This document shows positions 57,216-64,000 of a DNA stretch of 64,000 nt, in pieces. The notes under the pieces were generated by a model, which worked only from the letters and a program-made list of their open reading frames with translations, was not told the DNA's origin and made no database searches. This DNA comes from Fragum whitleyi (lineage: Eukaryota; Mollusca; Bivalvia; Cardiida; Cardiidae): the NCBI GenBank assembly GCA_948146395.1, contig OX411544.1, positions 57,155,642 to 57,219,641 on the forward strand. The letters run 5' to 3'. Position 1 is the stretch's first letter; every line of letters starts with the position of its first letter. Made by a program: the position numbers and the translations under genes.

Positions 57216-57300
57216 ATTTTACATGAAGGCCCCTTTTTCCATGACATAGAATAATCCATGACTATTCTATGTCATGGAAAAAGGGGCCTTCATGTAAAAT
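57216..57300. repeat. Perfect 38 bp-arm palindrome
   Basis: 57216-57253 and 57263-57300 are exact reverse complements with a 9 nt spacer. The arm contains AGGCCCCTTTTTCCATGACA, close to the family G monomer motif, so a piece of G was copied in inverted orientation. No mismatches, so it is very young or under active conversion. Confidence 0.96.
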
Positions 57301-57345
57301 ATGACAAAATATAGCCATAAATGTCACTTGTCTCAAGGCGCGCCG

Positions 57346-57845
57346 GGCACTTACTACAAAAATATGAAAAAGGATAGCAGAGCTAAGGTTCTTATAATAT
57401 ATACTGTATTAAGTTCAAAGTTGGAAACTTTCATATTAAAGAAGTTATACCTAATTAAAGAATTTGGATGGATTGACAGATTAACAAATAAGGACAGACA
57501 GATGGTAGAACAGGGGGGTTATAAATTTGAAATATTATTAACTAAGAGGTTAAGTTTAACAAAGTTTTGAAGTTATACAAGCTATCAAGGGGCATTTACT
57601 CCAAAAATATGAAAAGGGATAGCAGAGTTAAGTTTCTTATAATTTTATAATTTATAAAGTTCCATGTTCAAAGACTTACTAATATAGAAGTTATACCTAA
57701 TTAAAGAATTTGGATGTATGAATTGATAGACGGACAAATTAAACATAAGGACAGACAGACAGAAAGACAATAGACAGACAGACATGGCAACTCTAGTAAA
57801 CCCACTGTTAACTTATTTATTGGGGGGCATAATCAATAAGGTGGA
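57346..57845 (+). mobile_element. Composite element with two 245 bp units
   Basis: Direct units begin GGCACTTACTACAAAAATAT (57346) and GGCATTTACTCCAAAAATAT (57591), each ending near GAATTTGGATG and a GACAGACAG tract. The tail is GGGGGGCATAATCAA. The 89-codon frame at 57301-57570 lies in the repeat. Confidence 0.7.
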
Positions 57846-57971
57846 AAAAAGGGAGGAGAAGAATTCTGTGTAACAATCATGCACCATCAGTAACAATTTG
57901 TACTACTTGTGAAGTTATGACAGAAATGAAGCCGTTTGCTATCAAAGAGGGATTAAACCAGAAAACTTCAC

Positions 57972-58098
57972 GCCAATCGTAACCAGGTGCCATTATAGTA
58001 AACATCAAGCCTCTCTTCATGAATGGTACCAATAGTGGCTTGTACAACCGGATTACAGAAATTATTTGTTTGTGTAAGCATTCGGTTGTAAATTCCAG
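57972..58098 (-). CDS. Candidate 127 nt internal exon, unrecognised
   Basis: On the minus strand, after acceptor CATCATTCGATTATAG, a frame opens with two bases then GIYNRMLTQTNNFC, NPVVQATIGTIHEER, LDVYYNGTWLRL, to a donor GTGAAGTTTT with two spare bases. An inner donor (ATTG then GTACCATTC, exon 58030-58098) would make the phase fit the next exon at 56973. The frame stays open upstream for another 14 codons, so the start is uncertain. Protein-like composition; family unknown. Confidence 0.42.
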
Positions 58099-58140
58099 CT
58101 ATAATCGAATGATGAAATTCTAATTTCACTGCTACTCGTC

Positions 58141-58215
58141 AAAACCCTATATTGTGGGTACTCATTATAATCGTCTCAATGAGACGATTCTAATGAGCAC
58201 CCACAATTTAGGGTT
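58141..58215. mobile_element. 75 bp foldback MITE, family F
   Basis: AAACCCTATATTGTGGGTAC at the left, AATCGTCTCAATGAGACGATT-like centre and GCACCCACAATTTAGGGTTT at the right. Confidence 0.85.
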
Positions 58216-58607
58216 TAGTAAAGAAAATTTTTCATTTTTATCTCAATAAAGAATCATTTTTGAGTACAGCTGGATCTCTAGGATTCCGTTTTATTTATTG
58301 TAAAGTATTGGTGTTATTTCATGATCACTTCTGATAGTGTTGGATTGGAGAAATCTGGAACAACAAGGTGCTTTCTAGTTTCTTACTTCTGGAAAACAAA
58401 TTTATAAAGGTAATTTCATTAATACTTTTCTTTCATTTTAATTTCTTTATTATTTCAATTGGAAAACTTTAAAGCTTATATTCAATATTCAAGAGCTACC
58501 AAAAGACAAAATTTTAGACATGTCCATGCAATTCAAAGAAGACAAAATTGCACATGAGAATTTCTGTCAATTTCTGAAATTTCAATATTTGTCTGTTGAG
58601 CAAGAAA
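58216..58607. other. AT-rich spacer
   Basis: No gene or repeat recognised. Confidence 0.35.
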
Positions 58608-58670
58608 ACATTGTGGATGAAGAAATTGCTTATAATAAGCAATTTCTTTATGTCCTACAATGTTTCCAAT
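58608..58670. mobile_element. Short foldback MITE
   Basis: AACATTGTGGATGAAGAAAT and TGCTTATAATAAGCA form the centre; right arm TTTCTTTATGTCCTACAATG. The opposing frames at 58520-58754 are mirrored by it. Confidence 0.8.
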
Positions 58671-59132
58671 GCTTTTTTTTCTATAAAGGGGATAATAAAG
58701 AGGGTAATAAAGAAGAATACTGTGAAAAAGGGATACAACTTTATTGAAATACATGTATATACATCATAGAACATTTGACATTCTCATTTTATTGCTATTA
58801 TCTTACATTAACTACTTGATTGTTCAACTGGTATTAGATCTATTACAAATTTAGAGTAACAACATTCAAACATTTTTCACTGACATCTGTCATGACATGA
58901 ATTTTGCTGTATTATAATTTTTAATTATAAGTTTGACAGAGGGGGTATGGAGAAATTTTTCTCAGGAGGGAGTCTGACTGAAAGCTTTTTATTTATTTTT
59001 TTCAAATACCTTTTTGTTTTGTTTTACATGTATTTTGAGGCTCGGTGTTTGTGAATTCAATTGGCTTAAAGCAGTACAAAAATTAATATTTGTGCATTGC
59101 GAGTCTAACAATTTTCTTCTCAATCACAGAAA

Positions 59133-59192
59133 ACATTGTGGAAATGATACTTGTAACAAGTAATTTCTCCTTTAACTATATTGTCTTCTATC
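59133..59192. mobile_element. Short foldback MITE, diverged
   Basis: AAACATTGTGGAAATGATAC, TTGTAACAAG centre and AATTTCTCCTTTAACTATAT. Confidence 0.6.
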
Positions 59193-59380
59193 AATAAAAC
59201 ATAAATAAATTTCATTTAAGCTGTGCTTATGAATTAAAGCAGATCTACAGTTTGAATATTTATCCAGTTTCTGATAACCTAATATACTTGTGCTGATATT
59301 CTAGAGAGTGAACAAGAACGAGAAACTCCTTTAGAAGTAAGAATAATCTACAAAACTTTAATTTTCATTCGTGTCAGTAC

Positions 59381-59451
59381 TAACGATTTTCAGAATGTTT
59401 TCAAGAGAGGACTCAATCTTCTGAGAGACTGAAATTAGTTTCAATAAAACC
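59381..59451 (-). CDS. Candidate 71 nt internal exon, unrecognised
   Basis: On the minus strand, after acceptor TCATTTTGTTGAAATGCAG, one base then VLLKLISVSQKIESS, LENILKIV with one spare base before GTACTGACA; an alternative donor is GTTAGTACT four bases earlier. With the GTACTG donor the spare A joins the two bases of the 57972 exon as ACT. Amphipathic helix. Both donors are weak. Family unknown. Confidence 0.35.
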
Positions 59452-59688
59452 CTGCATTTCAACAAAATGACAAACCTAAATAGAACATTCAGAGAACTGC
59501 ATCCAGGTACATATCTAAGCTCAGTCGTCGGGTGTTAGATACTAAATGAAAAATATACATTGTATAATGGGGCATAATCCATACAAAAATGCTTTTAGAA
59601 TGATCCCACTCTGTGTTACATACTGTTCCTTTAATAGGGACAACATATTCAAAGTTCAAAGCCAATGCCTTTGGTAATACTAAAAGAT

Positions 59689-59969
59689 AACAAGAGACAT
59701 TTGTAAAACATTAGTGCCCCCATAAAAGCAGGTCAATAGCCTATTCTTTGTCAATCAACAAAGGGCAATAACTCAGAAAAAATGATGAGTCAAAAGTTAT
59801 GGTTCTTGTGCATTGCACTTCTTCTCGCTGAGATCTATCCACCTGTGAAGTTTCATGATTCTAGCTTGCATACTTTTTGAGATATGCTCCGAGGAAAAAC
59901 AGTCTACGGACAGACGGAATGAAAGATCGACCAACAAATGCAAAGCAATAAACAAAGGGGGGCATAATT
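59689..59969 (+). mobile_element. Short composite element, family A-like, one monomer
   Basis: The head AACAAGAGACATTTG is followed by GTGCCCCCATAA. One monomer holds AACAAAGGGCAATAACTCAG and GAGATCTATCCACCTGTGAA. CTACGGACAGACGG precedes the tail GGGGGGCATAATT, complementary to the 5' GCCCCC motif. Confidence 0.82.
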
Positions 59970-59997
59970 ACATCACAGAATGCTTTGTTATGAAGAC

Positions 59998-60211
59998 TTA
60001 AACCTTTAAGTCATGCTGAACCTGGAATTTCCTGTTTTGTGCAGTCTGATCTTAGTCTATACCACCTGATTTCTGTTTTTTTAAACGAGAAAAGTTTAAA
60101 AACAATATTTTCAAAATAAATACTGACTCACAGTTAGTACATCCAGTTCTTTCAGCACTTTGATTTTACAGAAATTTTCAAAGGTTTTTATTCAGCATGA
60201 CATGGGCTAAG
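59998..60211. mobile_element. Family M MITE, reverse, shortened
   Basis: TTAAACCTTTAAGTCATGCT at the left; TTCAGCATGACATGGGCTAAG region at the right. Confidence 0.75.
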
Positions 60212-60272
60212 AAAGGCTTCTTACTAAATTTACCTGAACTAAAATAAATTTGATAGTTCATGTAGATATTTG

Positions 60273-60477
60273 TTATCTGGCAGGCTGGCAAAATTGATAA
60301 GATTCGACTTTCAAGATCTCTCTCATTATCTTGGAACCAATAAGTATAAGTACAGTCTTCGACTCGATCCCATTTTTTATCATTATTTTTTTAATTTTTT
60401 TAATATTAGACTGGTCCAGGTTCAAATGAGGTTGCAGACGCCAGTAGAAAATCTGTGCAATTTGAAATGAGACCAAC
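60273..60477 (-). other. Open minus-strand stretch after a good acceptor, doubtful exon
   Basis: TGGTTTCCTACTTCTTAG is a strong acceptor. Two frames stay open: one 67 codons long (LVSFQIAQIFYWRLQPH... to TAA), the other shorter (VGLISNCTDFLLASATSF). No good donor. It could be an exon but cannot be decided here. Confidence 0.2.
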
Positions 60478-60501
60478 CTAAGAAGTAGGAAACCATAACT
60501 T

Positions 60502-61375
60502 AACTGGAAAGACATGAATGGCTTGAGTCGCTCCACAGGCTTGAAATTCTTGTAATAGCAAATCAAAGTTCTGACTTGATTTTAAGATATTTTGGGTTCT
60601 ACTGATGTTTAAAATGATTTTCAAAGTTTCCACTATATAACATGTAGAGAAATGACCTCGGCCCATAAAAGACATATTTTTCATCCAATCACAATAATTT
60701 TTAGCTGTATGATAATGGGTCATAGAAGGATCATACCAATAAAGTTTGATTGATATCCATCATTTACATTCTGAGAAAATGATTTTCAAAGTTTCCACTA
60801 TATAGCATGTAGAGAAATGACCTCCGCCCATAAAAGACATATTTTTCATCCGATCACAATAATTTTTAGCTGTATGATAATGGGTCACACAAGGATCATA
60901 CCAATAAAGTTTGATTGATATCCATCATTTACATTCTGGTAGAAAATTATTTTCAAAGTTTCCACTATATAACATAATAGAGAAATGACCTCCATCCACA
61001 AAAAACATATTTTTCATACCATCACAATAATCTTTTGTAGACTGATAAAGGGTCACCAAAGGAAGATTCATGTAAAATTTAATTGGTATCCATCAATTAG
61101 AATCTGTGAAAAATCACTTTTTTGACCATATTTGGAAATTAGCCACGCCCATTCAATCCATGATTTTCATTCGATCAAAATTTCTTGAACAACTTTGAAA
61201 GAGGGTCATCCAAGGATCATTCTTGTGAAGTTTGGTTGAAATCCATTCTGCAATTTCTGAGGAGAAGATTTTTAAAAAAAGTTTTTGACCGGCGCATGGA
61301 CCGACAGACAGACGCACGACAGACACAACACCATGACAATAGCCCCAGTGGCTTTCGGCCAGTGGAGCTAAAAAT
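60502..61375 (+). mobile_element. Family C composite element
   Basis: The head has a CAT/ATG-centred stem near GACATGAATGGCTTGAGTCG, then CTCCACAGG. Monomers with GAGAAATGACCTC are at about 60648, 60813 and 60980. GACCGACAGACAGACGC precedes the tail CCAGTGGAGCTAAAA. Confidence 0.87.
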
Positions 61376-61629
61376 TAAGCTAGGTACAGTTATTTTCTTG
61401 CGCACTGCATTTCATTATCATGAGAGAAACATTACTGCAAAGTTTCAAGTCAATAAGACATAAGGTGAAAGAGTTCTGCTTCGGTCAAAAGAGGTTGGTA
61501 TGACAAAAGGTCAATTTTATTTCTTGCAATTACTGAATTAGGCATGTTGAAATAAAAAAGTCCCATTTCAGGACTACTTTAAATCAAAGAACTGAAGGCA
61601 CTGAAAGCTAGCTAAATACAAGTATCATT

Positions 61630-62829
61630 TTTTAGCTCCACTGGCTGAAAGCCACTGGGGCTATAGTCATGGCGTTGTGTCCGTCGTGCGTCCGTCCGTC
61701 CGTGCGTCCGTCCGGTCGTAAACTTTTCTTTAAAAATCTTCTCCTCAGAAACTACTGGATGAATTTCAACCAAACTTCACAGGAATGATCCTTGGATGAC
61801 CCTCTTTCAAAGTTGTTCAAGAAATTTTGATCCAATGAAAAACATGGATTTAATGGGCGTGGCTAATTTCCAAATATGGTAAAAAGTGAGTTTTCTCAGA
61901 TTCTAATCAATGGATACCAATTAAATTTTACATGGATGATCCTAGGGTGACCCTTTATCAGTCTACAAAAAATCGTTGTGATTGGATGGAAAATATGCAT
62001 TTTATGGGCGGAGGTCAATTCTCTATATGTTATATAGTGGAAACTTTGAAAATCATTTTCTCAGAATGTGAGTGATGGATATCAACCAAATTTTACATGG
62101 ATGATCCTAGGAAGACCCTTTCTCAGTCTACAAAAAATCATTGTGATCAGATGGAAAATATGCATTTTATGGGCGGAGGTCAATTCTCTATATGTTATAT
62201 AGTGGAAACTTTGAAAATCATTTTCTCAGAATGTAACTGATGGATATCAACCAAATTTCACTGGAATGATCCTTAAGTGACCCTCTATCAGTCTACAAAA
62301 AATCATTGTGATCGGAGGAAAAATATGCATTTTATGGGCGGAGGTCAATTCTCTATATGTTATATAGTGGAAAATTTGAAAATCATTTTCTCAGAATCTA
62401 ATTTTTGGATATCAACCAAATATCACTGGAATGATCCTTGAGTGACCCTTTATCAGTGTACCAAATATTATTTTGATTGAATGAAAAATATGTATTTTAT
62501 GGGCGGAGGTCATTTCTCAATATGTTAAATAGTGGAAACACTGAAAATCATTTTCTCAGAATGTAACTGATGGATATCAATCAAACATTATTGGTATGAT
62601 CTTTGGGCATTCAATTATCATGCAGCCAAAAATTATTTTGATTTGATGAAAAATATGTCTTTTAAGAGAGGAGGTCATTTCTCTATTTGTTATATAGTTG
62701 AAAATTTGAAAATCATTTTCAACATCAGTAGAACCCCAAATATCTAAAAATCTAGTCAAAACATTTATTTGTTTTTACAAGAATTTCAAGCCTGTGGAGC
62801 GACACAAGCCATTCATGGCTTTCTAGTCT
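61630..62829 (-). mobile_element. Family C composite element, reverse orientation
   Basis: Begins TTTTAGCTCCACTGGCTGAA (reverse of the tail), then GTGCGTCCGTCCGTCCGTGC. About six reverse monomers are marked by GGAGGTCAATTCTCTATATG. It ends GAGCGACACAAGCCATTC and ATGGCTTTCTAGTC (reverse head). With 60502-61375 it makes a tail-to-tail inverted pair. Confidence 0.9.
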
Positions 62830-62859
62830 TTTTTTAAAAAAAGGATTTTATACTAAATA

Positions 62860-63858
62860 CGAGGGATGATCCAGAAGTTCGTATAATGGGCTTATAACTT
62901 GCGTATTTATAGCTTGTTCATTATATAATTTGGTCAATGTGCAGTTTTGTAACAACGGAGAACATTAATGTTATCATTTTTGCAGAATTCTTTTGAGCGG
63001 CCTTAGAATAAGTTACTATAGAAACATATGTATGCTAAGGCGGGGGAGAGAGAAAAAATATTGAAAATCTGTTAAATAAATCAAGTTTTATGTAAGTTTT
63101 ATGTAACTTTATTTGGAATTCCTTGGCTAAATTAAATAGGAAGTAAATAGGAATTATTTGTCATATTTTAAAGCTTATTGGGATATTTCTTACGGACACA
63201 GAATATTTTATTAATTCATAATATTCGAGGAAAAATTGACAAGACGTCAACACCAAAATATGAATACCGTTATTTTTTCGAATTTTGCCATGCTCTATGT
63301 TATACACCAATCCAAACATTTCAGATAATTTATAAAAACGATAAAAATGCGCAGAAGAGAACTTTTCCCTAAAGCTAACCGAGATATTTAAAGAGAGCAA
63401 TGCTTCAAAGAAGTATTAAGATTGGTCTTATAGAGTTTCAACGAACGAATATATCCCAATTGATTCTTACTATTTTCCAAAAATAAATGTCCAGATTTTG
63501 AATCTCCACTTTATAAGAAACACCATGCATATAAAAATTGTAAACAAATTCGACTCGAAAGGTATATGATAATTTCTGTGGGTTGTTGTATCAGGCACAG
63601 AAAGGCAGGAGAGTGCTCAGAGGCTATGTAGAAAAGAAATTTCATTGACGTCGTATTTGACGTTCTTGCACCCCCGCGTAAGTAGGGGGTCTTTGCCTTA
63701 ATTCATGCATTTTTCAGTCGCTATTGAACGTAATCAATTGAAATTTTCCACGTTTATCACACAGATGATACATTTGATTACTGTATAATTTTCATTTTGA
63801 TAGTTAACTTTTCTAATGATTTATAACCTCATTTTACGAACTTTTGGATCAACCCTCG
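62860..63858. mobile_element. 999 bp mariner-type TIR element, probably non-autonomous
   Basis: Left end CGAGGGATGATCCAGAAGTT and right end (reverse) CGAGGGTTGATCCAAAAGTT, about 35-40 bp TIRs, with TA on both outer sides as expected for Tc1/mariner. The interior has only short frames (63161-63400 -, 63178-63372 +) and no DDD catalytic pattern, so it is probably a deletion derivative or a decayed copy. Confidence 0.72.
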
Positions 63859-63884
63859 TATAGTTTAAGGGAGAAATTGTGTGG

Positions 63885-63990
63885 TGTGGAGTAGACTGAA
63901 ATAAGACTGCACATTATCAGTGTACAGGAAACACTAAATTTGCCTGTCACAACCCCCAAAAATTGTATTGCAGGCTCAACATTACAAGGG
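63885..63990. repeat. Family M MITE fragment, right half
   Basis: TGTGGTGTGGAGTAGACTG, CAGGCTCAACATTACAAGG. It continues towards the right edge of the window. Confidence 0.55.
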
Positions 63991-64000
63991 AAAATAAATC

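Noticed and set aside
1..62829. CRISPR arrays
   Set aside because: Direct repeats are 35 bp or 145-168 bp units without unique spacers, in a eukaryotic context.

Overview
This window looks like a gene-poor, repeat-saturated piece of a bivalve mollusc nuclear genome. I infer this from nucleosome-length tandem cores ending in GACGGACAGACGG-type microsatellites and TAAAA tails, a mollusc-type SINE core, many foldback MITEs, AT-rich spacers and short exons with GT/AG borders on the minus strand. There is no operon, no bacterial or phage gene, no CRISPR and no rRNA gene. The species cannot be fixed from sequence alone.

Layout. 1-1405 is a 167-168 bp satellite with a dimeric higher-order pattern. 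1755-6135 holds four composite elements nested in one another and in a hairpin-repeat array. 6240-6660 is a palindromic element and 6756-10221 is copy 1 of a 3.47 kb element. 10222-24250 is mostly AT-rich spacer with elements of the same architecture at 10810, 15426, 16946 and 18448. 24659-27890 is a nested pile. 27891-50480 is a lightly repetitive stretch with MITEs, SINEs and candidate exons. 50481-55060 is a composite element split by copy 2 of the 3.47 kb element. 55062-60480 again mixes MITEs with candidate exons. 60502-62829 is a tail-to-tail pair of one family, and 62860-63858 is a mariner-type TIR element.

The unifying structure: most larger repeats share one plan. It runs from a 5' AACAAGA-like start, through a short hairpin whose stem sequence differs by family but stays paired, then a short motif complementary to the 3' end. 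A core of 145-166 bp tandem monomers follows, then a GACGG-type microsatellite, then a 3' hairpin ending in TAAAA. This resembles published descriptions of bivalve 'pearl' elements and non-autonomous Helentrons (HINEs). The family assignment is inference.

Genes. No complete gene is visible. The best-supported coding sequence is a 141 nt minus-strand exon at 30010-30150, which I tentatively place in the PPP1R36 (protein phosphatase 1 regulatory subunit 36) family. Upstream on the same strand, five short exon candidates (59381, 57972, 56973, 49308, 47775) can be joined in one open frame with matching phases if particular splice sites are chosen. More isolated candidates lie at 43330 and 34728. 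These suggest that one or two minus-strand genes run through the window with introns filled by mobile DNA.
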